Positions 17,601 to 26,800 of a stretch of 64,000 nucleotides of DNA are shown here, one piece after another. The notes beneath the pieces are model-generated. The model did no database searches and was not told the origin of the DNA. It saw nothing but the letters and a program-made list of their open reading frames with translations. The stretch is from the NCBI GenBank assembly GCA_039962225.1, contig JAMPKV010000021.1, forward strand, positions 33,455 to 97,454, written 5' to 3'. Numbering within the stretch: position 1 is the stretch's first letter; each line of letters begins with the position of its first letter. The stretch comes from Microcoleus sp. AS-A8. Its GTDB lineage: Bacteria > Cyanobacteriota > Cyanobacteriia > Cyanobacteriales > Coleofasciculaceae. The position numbers and the translations under genes are program-made.

Positions 17601-17729
17601 ACATATCAATTAAATTTGGCTGAACATTTCCGGCAACGAATCCAACAACAGCTAAATTGGTTTGAATCGGATGAACAACCGTTCTGTAATCCTCAGTATT
17701 GGGCAGCTTTCTGTGCCATTGGACAATGA
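14631..17729 (+). CDS. TPR-CHAT caspase-like protein 3
   Basis: The chosen start is ATG 14631 (MNQQRRRAYRNLI), matching the leader of CHAT 4 and the fossil leader at 8931; a TTG at 14601 is in frame but lies inside the CHAT fossil. The leader domain of about 70 residues (CPSGDEPTILKANPNLIDAD) is followed by the helical region. About seven TPR-like units come next, some shortened to classical TPR length. A linker with a glutamine-rich coiled coil (RQDLDKLQQQLNQLLEQIK) leads to the CHAT domain. The catalytic His is in HFSCHGYF (codon 17121) and the Cys in LSACETGI (codon 17331). Its stop overlaps the next start by ATGA, so translation is likely coupled. Confidence 0.85.
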   Translation: MNQQRRRAYRNLIKALLNCPSGDEPTILKANPNLIDADLVQTMLEIAAGLIVTGKLDASDFLMNVAGYLLGVYSSTPIKRLSSKDAPRAVGIGNSFAVIPEKYASFSCELMQATLDNRRNLKGVYPLLQANLDKLDDTFAQVLRDWATSLLSEVEPAAAENLAADIGNLSFLVQQFSLGNKASNLEIAITGYEVTATVFTPEGFPEKWAKTQNNLGEAYRNRIRGDKVQNLENAIAALQNALLVYTPKDFPQRWAMIQNNLGLVYREQGQIEQAVAAHEDALKGYSYQEFPEEWADTQNYLGIVYSDKSDKGEIDKAIVAYKNALKVRIPGTDKWAETQNNLAIQYRESGQIAQAIAIYQDNLRVYTCEAFPERWAMTHYNLGHAYSEAGQIEQAIEAYQSALKAYTPAAFPLECLRCGNNLGHLAFDAGRLKEAIEAYGVAIEAVEYSWAWASTDARRQEIQTEAIGVYIGIVKAYIKSKQWKRAIEYVERSKARNLVQLLANRDLYPKGASESDCNQLKHLRREIAAKQRQLEGEQINFSTDTHENKQPLDHAYAEQLRQDLDKLQQQLNQLLEQIKTLDPNFSLTQRVEPISFERIQALLPNDKTVLIEWYVLGETFLTFIVTRQSPGITVWQSSPEDDRALVDWLREYFRDYEQPSKENGNNQLEFKLDRLAQILHLEEVLSHIPDTCDRVILIPHFLLHLLPLHVLPLSSMDTSLVQDRSLLAKTSELDADPTRQKCLLDRFPKGVSYAPSCGLLQLTQNSQHSEFSYFFGIQNPTQDLTYADIEVETIRQNFCPNDRILAKEAATKQAIYNQQLHLAHCIHFSCHGYFEPQAPLRSALRLADATPAETETSQMANPERYIPLREGSTVNLEKCLTLGEIFGLDLSQCRLVTLSACETGITSPKGLIDEYIGLPSGFLVAGSSSVVSSLWRVDDLATTLLMIKFYQNLQTGSSDRPSSHELSVAFALNSAQLWLRDSTQADLLKWTYQLNLAEHFRQRIQQQLNWFESDEQPFCNPQYWAAFCAIGQ

Positions 17730-20700
17730 TAAACTCACAACGACAGCAAGACTATGCAAATTTGATTAGCGCCTTGTTGAGGTATCGGAGTCCTCAAGGA
17801 ACTAACCAGATTTTGAATGCTAACCGGGGTTTGGTTGATGCGTGGTTAGTACTGACAATGGCAGAAGCAGCAGAAATGTTGAAACAAAGAGATGACAAGG
17901 AAGCTTCTAATTTTTTAATGAATCTCGCTCATCAAATCACTAATGAACTGCAATTGTCATCATCAACATCCACTTCTACTGTTATCCCGACTCTTAAGTT
18001 ACAGCTTGCCTTCTTTGTTCAGGTTTACCAGGTGATTGAGCGAAGTCAAAGTAACCCAAAAGCCGTATATTCTCTTCTCAAAGAGAACTTAAACCTAGTC
18101 AATGGTTTCTTTGCTGCTGTATGGAAAGACTGGCTAATGGCTATGATACCGGACTTGAAATCAGAGCGAGCACATGGCGTAGCAGCAGTTATTAGCAATT
18201 TTAGCGTCCTAATTAACGACTTCCCTCTAGGAAATCGGGCTATCAATCTAGAAATTGCCATTGCTGGTTACGAAGTTGCTGCGATAGTCTTTACCCGTTC
18301 AGCTTACCCCTTTGAATGGGCAAATGCTCAAAATAACCTGGGAACTGCTTACTGCGAACGTTTCCGAGGCAGAAAAATAGAGAACTTGGAAAGGGCTATT
18401 CGCTACTTCTCAAAAGCATTAGAGATAAGAAATCGCGAAACAGACTCCGAAAAATGGGCAGAAACCCAAAATAATCTAGGAATTGCTTATAACCACCGTA
18501 TTAGAGGAGAAAAAGCAGAGAACTTGGAAGAAGCAATCAAGCATTTCCAAGCTGCTTTAGAAATACGAACGCAGAATAATTTTCCGAAGGCATGGGCACA
18601 GACCCAATATAATTTGGGATCTGCTTACCAGGAGCGTATCCGAGGGAACTTGGCAGAAAATTTAGAAAAAGCAATTGACTGCTACTTGGCTGCATTAGAA
18701 GCCTATACCCAACAAGATTTCCCCCAGTACTGGGCAGATACCCAAAACAACTTAGGAAATGTCTACGTCGAACGTATCAAAGGAAAGAAGGTTGAGAATT
18801 TAGAAAAAGCAATTAAATATTACTCAGCCGCCTTAGAGGTATATACCCATGAGGCTTTTCCTGAAAGATGGGCATCACTGCACAACAATCTTGCTAATGT
18901 CTATTTGCATTACATCTGGGGTGACAGAAAAGAACATTTAGAAAAAGCAATCCGCTATTGTAAAGCAGCGTTGCAAAAATACACGCAATTAGGATTTCCG
19001 GAACAATGGTCATTGATTCAAAACAATTTGGGTAATGCCTATCTCTATCGGCTCGAAGGAGATAAATCAGAAAATTTAGCAATAGCAATTTCTCACTACC
19101 AAGCGGCTTTAGATATACGCTCCCGCGAGGAATTTCCTCAAGATTACGGAACTACTCAATATAATCTTGGTCTGGCTTACAAAGAAGCCAAACAATTCCA
19201 TAAAGCCTATAGTGCTTTTGCTGCCACTAATGAATTGATAGAGTCTTTCCGGAGTGAAATTATCTTTGGCTCTGGGATAGAGGGAGATAAGCAAAAACTT
19301 ACTGAGAAATGGAATAACCTCTTTTCAGATATGGTGGAAGTCTGCATAGAAATTGGTAATCTTCCTGAAGCCATTGAATACGTTGAGCGCACCAAATCAC
19401 GAAACCTCGTTGAACTTCTAGCTGCCTCAGAACTCTACCCCAGAGGTGCGTCAGAAGAACTCAAACAGCAACTTCGTCACCTACGCGGTGCTATCTCATC
19501 CCTACGGCAACTACTCACACAAGCAGAAAATAGGCAGAATTTAAGCGGCATAGAACAAAAACTAGCAAGACCAGAAGATAGAGAAAATTTACGGGGTGGA
19601 AACATACAATACTCAGGAATTTCTGAGGCTAATCGTGAATACATCATCCAACAGCGCCAACTCTTGCAAGATTACCAGCGCCAACTTGATCGAGTCTTCG
19701 CTGAGTGCCAAAAACTTGACTCCGCCTTCACCTTAACCCAAAAGGTTGAACCGATCTCTGTTGCTAAAATTCGCACCTTGATTGACCCCCATACGGCAAT
19801 ATTAGAATGGTATATTGGCACAGATGGGTTCCAGACCTTCATTATCACAAAAAACAATCTGGACGTGGTGCAGTTTGGCAAAGCTGAATTAAAAAAGCTG
19901 CGTACTTGGAATCAACAGTATCTCCAGTCCTTGTTCAATGACACCACTACCTGGAAAGCCAACCTCGATCAGTGGCTCCATACTCTTTCGGAGATATTGC
20001 ACTTGGATGAGATCATCAGCCATCCTGCTCTATCCAACTGCCATTCTCTAGTACTGGTTCCCCACCGCTACCTGCATATAATCCCGCTTCATGCCTTACC
20101 TGTAGGGAGGGGGGAATCAGAGATCGGGAAGGGGGAAGCATCAAACCCAACTCCTTGCCTGCTTGACAGATTCCCTGGCAGAGTCAGCTACGCCCCTAGC
20201 TGCCAACTGCTAGAACTGGCCCAAAAGCGCTCTCGCCCAGAGTTCTCTCACCTGTTTGCTGTTCAAAATCCCACAGACGATCTCATTTATACCGATTTGG
20301 AAGTGGAAGCGATCGCCAATCACTTCCACTCCAGAGAAGTCCTTGTCAAACAACAGGCGAAAAAGTCGGCTATCGATGACCAGCGACTTGGCAGAGCACA
20401 TTGCGCCCATTTTTCCTGTCATGGTTACTTCAACCTAGAAAATCCACTGCTTTCAGCACTGCTGTTGGCAGATTGCCAAGTTTCCCCCACACCTGCACAG
20501 CATAACCCACTGCAATATCTGCACCTGAAAAATGGATCAGTTCTGGATTTGAGTCGATGCCTCACCCTGGCAGACTTGTTCAGCAAAGATCTGAGTGCTT
20601 GCCGCCTAGTCACGCTTTCGGCTTGTGAAACGGGCTTAACGGACTTCACCAGCCTGACAGATGAGTATATCAGCTTACCGAGCGGCTTTATCTATGCAGG

Positions 20701-21067
20701 TGTTCCCAGTGTCGTCAGCAGTCTGTGGCGAGTTTATGACTCAGCGACAGCGCTGTTGATGATTAAGTTCTATGAGAATCTACAAAGGGCTTGTCATGAG
20801 GCGATACAATCCGAAGTTCCACAAGCTAGAGTTCTGGATGGGGAAGGCGCTTCTAGCCAGACAGTATCAGTAGCACGGGCACTAAACGCTGCCCAAATCT
20901 GGCTGCGGGATGCCACCAAAGCCAAATTACAAGCATGGGCAAGTCACTTGAAATTATCATCAGAGCTAATTCAACAGATTGAGCAGACCTTAGACTGGTT
21001 TAACTCCGACGAACAGCCTTTCCAAGACCCCATGTACTGGGCAGCCTTCTGCGCGATTGGACAGTAG
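17726..21067 (+). CDS. TPR-CHAT caspase-like protein 4
   Basis: It begins at ATG 17726 (MINSQRQQDYANLI), overlapping the CHAT 3 stop. The leader domain includes NQILNANRGLVDAW. A helical region and about seven TPR-like units of 47 residues follow, then a coiled-coil linker (YIIQQRQLLQDYQRQLDRVF) and the CHAT domain. The catalytic His is in HFSCHGYF (codon 20420) and the Cys in LSACETGL (codon 20624). The CHAT domain carries two extra loops: a glycine/glutamate-rich one near 20105-20150, and a longer one near 20790-20870 between LMIKFYENL and VARALNAAQ. It ends the array. Confidence 0.85.
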   Translation: MINSQRQQDYANLISALLRYRSPQGTNQILNANRGLVDAWLVLTMAEAAEMLKQRDDKEASNFLMNLAHQITNELQLSSSTSTSTVIPTLKLQLAFFVQVYQVIERSQSNPKAVYSLLKENLNLVNGFFAAVWKDWLMAMIPDLKSERAHGVAAVISNFSVLINDFPLGNRAINLEIAIAGYEVAAIVFTRSAYPFEWANAQNNLGTAYCERFRGRKIENLERAIRYFSKALEIRNRETDSEKWAETQNNLGIAYNHRIRGEKAENLEEAIKHFQAALEIRTQNNFPKAWAQTQYNLGSAYQERIRGNLAENLEKAIDCYLAALEAYTQQDFPQYWADTQNNLGNVYVERIKGKKVENLEKAIKYYSAALEVYTHEAFPERWASLHNNLANVYLHYIWGDRKEHLEKAIRYCKAALQKYTQLGFPEQWSLIQNNLGNAYLYRLEGDKSENLAIAISHYQAALDIRSREEFPQDYGTTQYNLGLAYKEAKQFHKAYSAFAATNELIESFRSEIIFGSGIEGDKQKLTEKWNNLFSDMVEVCIEIGNLPEAIEYVERTKSRNLVELLAASELYPRGASEELKQQLRHLRGAISSLRQLLTQAENRQNLSGIEQKLARPEDRENLRGGNIQYSGISEANREYIIQQRQLLQDYQRQLDRVFAECQKLDSAFTLTQKVEPISVAKIRTLIDPHTAILEWYIGTDGFQTFIITKNNLDVVQFGKAELKKLRTWNQQYLQSLFNDTTTWKANLDQWLHTLSEILHLDEIISHPALSNCHSLVLVPHRYLHIIPLHALPVGRGESEIGKGEASNPTPCLLDRFPGRVSYAPSCQLLELAQKRSRPEFSHLFAVQNPTDDLIYTDLEVEAIANHFHSREVLVKQQAKKSAIDDQRLGRAHCAHFSCHGYFNLENPLLSALLLADCQVSPTPAQHNPLQYLHLKNGSVLDLSRCLTLADLFSKDLSACRLVTLSACETGLTDFTSLTDEYISLPSGFIYAGVPSVVSSLWRVYDSATALLMIKFYENLQRACHEAIQSEVPQARVLDGEGASSQTVSVARALNAAQIWLRDATKAKLQAWASHLKLSSELIQQIEQTLDWFNSDEQPFQDPMYWAAFCAIGQ

Positions 21068-21189
21068 GCTTTTGTTCTCACTTTGTTCTACGGAAGGCTT
21101 TTGCTGCCATTTTGGACTTTTGGAAAATTTATGATGCTAGTGTAGGCTGGCAGACATAATCTAACTCGTGAAATTCTCCCCCTCTTCTC

Positions 21190-21429
21190 TTGGCTAAAGA
21201 GTCGAGACTACAACAGAATGATTCTCCAACCATACCCAACCTACTGCGTGCTTATATCCTCGTCACTTACAAAGGAGTGGGAGAGAGGCAGCTCCGGGTA
21301 AGCAAGAACGTCAAAGTGGCAAACATCGAGAACGCAGCCAGTCTGATGACAGTAGTGTTTGAGGAGTTTCAGTTTAGTCTCGACGATTTCCTAACTCTCC
21401 ATAATCTGGTAGGCTCTTTCCCAAATTAA
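21190..21429 (+). CDS. Small hypothetical protein, 79 aa, TTG start
   Basis: An 80-codon frame with a TTG start. The core reads like a real small fold (LLRAYILVTYKGVGERQLRV, then ASLMTVVFEEFQFSLDDFLT). No good Shine-Dalgarno sequence precedes it and I do not recognise a family. It lies between the CHAT array and the Rep-like gene. It could also be non-coding. Confidence 0.35.
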   Translation: MAKESRLQQNDSPTIPNLLRAYILVTYKGVGERQLRVSKNVKVANIENAASLMTVVFEEFQFSLDDFLTLHNLVGSFPN

Positions 21430-21611
21430 ATCTTACACAAATTCCGCCTATTTCTAAAGGCAAAGTGTCAATTGACCTCCTCGATCAAAAATATAGTCAC
21501 AGCTTGATTAAGCTATAATTAAGAAGTTTCTATATACTTTTAAAGCGTAACTTTTATCAATTAATTAAGGTTTAATCTATTTTATGCCATCTCGAAAGAG
21601 CCAATCAAACT

Positions 21612-23252
21612 ATGGCAGATGTCACTGAATCAAACACATATAACCAATCTATTTTAGGTATTAACTTAGATGGGCTTAACTACCTTGAAGGTGAAAATTT
21701 GCTTTCAGAAATAAATTCCATCTTCTTTCAAGCAATAGAGAATGGAATCAAGAAATATTATAAAAACGAAGAATTAAATGCTCTGGAAGAGCTAGGTAAA
21801 AGGATAATAAGAGATATTTTCAAAGAGCATCTTTGTCTAACTAAAGCACAAGCTGATGCACAAGAGCTAGAAGAAGTAACTACCAAAGTATTTCAAAAAT
21901 TTCAAGCCTACTTAGAAAATCGCAATAAAGCGGATGTCAAAACTGTAGACCAGCTCGACGAAACAATACTACATGTAGAACCACGACTTCCTCCCATAAC
22001 GCCTATTCCTTCATCAGTAGTAATGTTTTCAAGCATTGAAGCTTATACCAGGAAAGACCGATGGCAAAAGAACGAACAAGGAATAGCCTGCTTACAACAC
22101 AGAGCTAAAGGAAACCCCCAAAATTATATTGAGCATTACATCACCAACCCTAGAGATATTACCCTATTACCTTGGGATGAGGCACAGCAAATTATTGATA
22201 AGTTTGGGTTTACAACAGCTAAACTACACTTAGTTTTTGCTGCTCATGCCATAAAATCACAAACCCCTTGGGAAAGTAAATTTAATTTGAAAGCTAGCGA
22301 GATTATTCGGGAATTTGGTTGGGAAAAAAATCATAAAAAAAGCAAACCAGAAAAACTGCTAGAAATTGCTAACACAGCCTTTGCTCTTGATTGCCTCCTA
22401 GTTAAAGCTTTTTGGGTTGAGGGAAAGAATAAGAAAGGACAAATCATAGCTAGTGCTCCTGTAGGGAGAATGTGGAATGTCTATATCAAACCTATCGGTC
22501 AAGTTGACATTCAAGGAAAAATAGACCAGCCTGACGAAGTTTACATTACAGTGCAGCCCGGATTATGGACTCAAGATTTTTTGAACCGAGCTGGAACTAA
22601 ATCAAGAGAAGCTTTATATCAGTTTGGCTACTTAGCTGAGCAAGTTTTGAAAATCGATCCCTACCATGATGAACTCGCACTAAGGTTTGCTATTTACTTA
22701 ACCTTGGATAGCCGAGTTCGCCCTACGGGAAACTACAAAGTCCAGGAGTTATTAGAAATTGCACTACCCCAATCAGTTATAGACAAAGCTCGGTCAGACT
22801 GCCGCAAAGCTTATGACTTAAAACAGCGTTGGGACAGCGCAATAAAGTTACTGCTCGAACTGGAGTGGCAGGTTACGTTTGATGCGGAAACTTATCCTGC
22901 ATGGCTAAGACCAGACGCAAAAGGTAAGAAGCCTAAAGGTTACCTAGATAAGCTCCTGGAAGCCAAGCTGACTATTAAACCTATACCCCCTATTCCAGAA
23001 CTTCTAGCCTGTAAGGTAAAAGCTAGGGCGAAATCCATAAAGCCCAAGAACAAGTTGAAGCCAAGTCCTCCTAGCAGCTTAACCAGCAGCCAAGTTAGAG
23101 AAGCTCGTCAAGCTAAAGGTTGGACTCAAGCCAAACTGGCAGGTTTTCTCGGCGTATCCCAAAAGCTCGTATCCCTGATCGAGTGTGGCAAGCGCACGGT
23201 CAACCAAGAGCTAGATCTCAAGATACGAAGGCTTCTAGATATCAAAGATTAA
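21612..23252 (+). CDS. Probable plasmid replication initiator with C-terminal HTH
   Basis: A 546-residue protein. Residues 1-120 are helical and acidic. Residues 165-430 form a domain with alternating helices and strands (FGFTTAKLHLVFAAHAIKSQ, KASEIIREFGWEKN, LALRFAIYLTLDSRVRP). It resembles the winged-helix layout of plasmid Rep proteins, though this is not a firm match. Residues 490-540 are a clear XRE-type helix-turn-helix (VREARQAKGWTQAKLAGFLG, VSQKLVSLIECGKRT). The gene lies directly upstream of an iteron-bearing intergenic region and then a primase-helicase. This is the order expected for rep, oriV and a replication helicase. The Rep role is inferred mainly from this context. Confidence 0.6.
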   Translation: MADVTESNTYNQSILGINLDGLNYLEGENLLSEINSIFFQAIENGIKKYYKNEELNALEELGKRIIRDIFKEHLCLTKAQADAQELEEVTTKVFQKFQAYLENRNKADVKTVDQLDETILHVEPRLPPITPIPSSVVMFSSIEAYTRKDRWQKNEQGIACLQHRAKGNPQNYIEHYITNPRDITLLPWDEAQQIIDKFGFTTAKLHLVFAAHAIKSQTPWESKFNLKASEIIREFGWEKNHKKSKPEKLLEIANTAFALDCLLVKAFWVEGKNKKGQIIASAPVGRMWNVYIKPIGQVDIQGKIDQPDEVYITVQPGLWTQDFLNRAGTKSREALYQFGYLAEQVLKIDPYHDELALRFAIYLTLDSRVRPTGNYKVQELLEIALPQSVIDKARSDCRKAYDLKQRWDSAIKLLLELEWQVTFDAETYPAWLRPDAKGKKPKGYLDKLLEAKLTIKPIPPIPELLACKVKARAKSIKPKNKLKPSPPSSLTSSQVREARQAKGWTQAKLAGFLGVSQKLVSLIECGKRTVNQELDLKIRRLLDIKD

Positions 23253-23876
23253 TATCTCGCTCTGTCCGTTCGTGCATCAAGAAACTAATGCAACCTGAAG
23301 CCGCTGGCAACAGGGCGTGACACCTCGTTACTCGACATCGGGTGGACTTGATCGCCTAACGCACCTGTTCTTTGTTCTAAGTACAGGCATTTTGTTCTAA
23401 AAAATTTTACCCCTAAAAATTGGCATCAAATCTTTGCCATATATAGCTTTCAGCTTTAGAACAAAGCCTTCCACATCCCCCGATAAAACTTTCCACATCC
23501 CCCGATAAAACTTTCCACATCCCCCGATAAACCGTTTTAAAAATCCTTACTCCATAAAGCGTTCAGCTTCTTAGAACAGCTCCGATCAAAGATTAAAGAT
23601 CACTTGGCAAATCCCAGTCTCAGGAGTCTGGGAGGATTAGGGTCGCTACTCTACTCCTATCAGGGCAACCGTGAGTCAATTCAAGCATCACACCCCAACC
23701 AAAGCGCGACTGAGAAACCCTAAATCCGTTGAACGCCAAGCAAGCTATCGCACAAGGCGCATCACTTTACCTGACTCACCGCTATCCGGTGTCAGCAGAT
23801 ATCTCAGAACTGAATGCTTTTCAAACGATTGGCTGCTTCAGAACAACGGCAATAGCCAAAGTTGGGGGTAGTCTGA
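23253..23876. other. Intergenic region, candidate replication origin (oriV)
   Basis: A 620-base gap between the Rep-like gene and the primase-helicase gene. It is AT-rich around 23395-23470. It holds four TTGTTCTAA boxes: direct at 23371-23380 and 23391-23400, inverted at 23455-23465 and 23571-23578. It also holds three 22-bp tandem iterons at 23469-23534. Boxes in both orientations, iterons and an AT-rich stretch beside replication genes are the classical makeup of an iteron origin. Confidence 0.6.
23469..23534 (+). repeat. Three tandem 22-bp iterons
   Basis: The unit TTCCACATCCCCCGATAAAA plus CT is repeated head to tail at 23469, 23491 and 23513; the third copy ends ACCG. At 22 bp per unit, each repeat presents the same face of the helix. 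Copies 2 and 3 read CTTTCCACA at their start, one base from the cyanobacterial DnaA box TTTTCCACA, so the repeats may bind Rep, DnaA or both. Confidence 0.75.
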
Positions 23877-26800
23877 ATGTCTAAAGGCTATACCTACGCA
23901 AGCAAACGGAATACCTGCCCTCATTGCGGTCACGACAGCGGTTGTAAAATTTTTGATGATGGCAAGATTTGGTGTCTTAGGGTTAGTACCCAATCAGATA
24001 TAGCTCCTGACTACCGTTTGATTGGATGGCTCGGTAATGGCATGGGAGCTTCCTTGGTTGCCAGTCCTACTCATCTGAGTAGCTCCCTTGACAAAACCGA
24101 GTATGAAAACCGCCGCCGTGAATGGGAAAAGCAGCGGAAACAGGCAAAGCGTCACCGACTCGGTATTGAAGACCGAAACGCCCAATATCGCCAGATTGCC
24201 CAACGTCTCGATCTCTCGCAACGACACCGACAACTTTTGCGCGATCGCGGATTAACGGATGCGGAAATTGACTTTGCCTATCAGGAGGGATGGATTAGAA
24301 CTTGGCAGCCGGGTAATCAAACCTTCAATGCCAACCCTCTTCTAGCAGGAATCAACCCCATCACCCACAGGTTAACTGGCGCTGATGGATTTTCTATTGC
24401 TGCCTGCGATCCCGATGGAAAAATTACTGGACACCAAATCGCTACCGATAACCGCGATCGCTTGAGTAAATACATTTGGTTATCCAGCAAACGTCACAGT
24501 GGCTGTGGTCCGCAGCTCCCCAATGGAGAGCTACCACTATTTGTCTGGAAGCACCCAGAAACCGCAGAAATCCAGGAAGTGCGGCTAATAGAGGGTGGTT
24601 TAAAATCCCTGCTGGTTGCCTTCTGGCTGTGGAGGGAAGGCAAGAAACATATTGTTGTAATCGGTACTGCCTGTGCTGCTAGATACGGTCAGCAAACGCT
24701 GCAAGATTATTTAACGCGATTAGGGGCAAATCGAGTCAAAATCCTACCTGACGCTGGTGCGATCACTAATCGGCACATTAACAAAGCCAATCAACAAACC
24801 CTAACATGGCTGCAAGAGTGGGGCTACCATCCCCTTGTAGCTGATTGGGGACAACTCCATGACAAGTCCCAACCCGACTTTGACGAACTGTTAGCCCGAA
24901 ACAGAGGTAACGAAGTTCAATTCATTAGTGCTGGCGAATACTTGGAGCGCTCATCTTTTGAAAATTCAGAACAACAGCGCTTAGAGGAGTTCGAGGTATG
25001 TCATGGTTTCACCCGTTGGCTGAAGCGTCTTTTCGACAGGCACAGACCCAAAAAAGGTTTTGGACTAAAGCCACTTCAAAAACCAATTGAGCTGCCACCA
25101 ATTATTCACTACAAGCCGGGTAAGCTTCCCTCTCGCTCGTCATGCAATGGTATTGTGCCAAAAATCATCTACAAAAAAGGAGATCGCTTGCTGCTGTGGA
25201 AAGAAGCAGTAATTGCAGGTTGGCAGCACATCCTCGATACATCAGCACCAGGATTGGGTAAAAGTCACGCGGCGGGTTTGCTTAGTGCCAAAAGCCTGGG
25301 AATTGACCAACTTTGGTACTTTGCAGAATTTGCCCGCAACGTTACCACACCTTCAGTGCGAGAAAACTTCGCCTATCTCGAACCCCGTCATAACGGACTC
25401 AAACAGGATAGCGATCCAACCGGAAAAACCTATCTCAGGCGACCGAAAGCTGGCGAAACACCTGACACTATGGGCAACTGCCACCGAGCGGAGCTATTTT
25501 TGGAATTGTACGCTAAGAACCTACCTTTTATTGAAGGTACTGATAATCCCGTTTGTGCAGGCTGCCACTTGTCTGGAGCTTGCCGCAGCCGTGTTGATGC
25601 TGGCTTTGGGCATCGGCGAAAGCGCTTCCTTACCTTTCAATCCCCCAACATACTAGCTCACCTGGATAGTACACCTGGCTCGGACTTCGAGTGGGGTAAA
25701 ACTGGCTTGATTTTTGATGAAGCCCTGCGTATTATCAAACCCCTTAAGTTAGTTAAAGTCAAACTCAAAGATGTCGAACAGGCTCTTGCCCAATTGGCTT
25801 TAAAAGCGCCTGAAATCAACACGGCTCTAACTCCCGTATTTCAACTGCTGATTGACTTTCTTAACGGCAAAAAGAAACTACCTCGCTACGGCTACAAAGA
25901 TGGAGAAGTGCGGCAACTTTTTTGGGATGCCTTAGTCTCCCCCAGTATCCAAGAAGATGCTTTCACTGAACCGTTTCAAGGACAGTCGTGCCAATTAGCC
26001 TGTACTATAACTGATTCACCCTTACCACCCCTTATCCAAAAAGCTGCCGCTGTCCTTGAACCCGATTTAAGCTTCTTACAGGAACCTGATGGCGTTTCGG
26101 TAAAGAATGTCCCCTCAAAGTGGAAAGCGATCGCTTTTAGGGCTAACCAAATCCTGAGACAGCAATCTTATCAGGAAATGACCTCTAAGGCAGAGAATGT
26201 ACCACTCAACTGGTTGGTGCTGTTTCTAGAGGTGTTGAGTGGTGCAGTACGCGGTGCGTTGCAACTGGAACGTGGCAAACTAATCGTTGCTACCCGCAAT
26301 TACAGACACAGCGATATTGCCGCCAGGTCGAAGTGGAACATTTACCTCGATAGCACTGCTAACCGCCAATATCTGGGATTGTGGCTTGACGTACCAGAAG
26401 CTGAGATTTTGCACGTCGAGCAAGTTCTTCCTAGTTACAACAACCTCCAAGTCATCCAGGTTAACGGACTGGGGCTAGCGGGGAAGGAACGTTCGGCTTT
26501 GTGCGATCACAGGATTGAAGCTCTCCGGAGTCAGTTTAGGGAATGGATACCTGACATCGTTATTGAAGATTGGAAAGATAAGCTCCCAGAAGATGAACCT
26601 CTGCACGATCGAGGCAAAGCTCGATACCTGGCAAAATTCCGAGACACGCGAGGAGCTAACTACGCGACTGATGCTCCGGCACTCGCTAGTTTTGGTATCC
26701 CCTACCCCAATATCGGCTCCCTTGAATTACTTTACACGGTACTGACGGGTAAACCAGCAGGTAAAGATGAGCTGGAATTTCAGGAGTTTGTTGATTGGTC

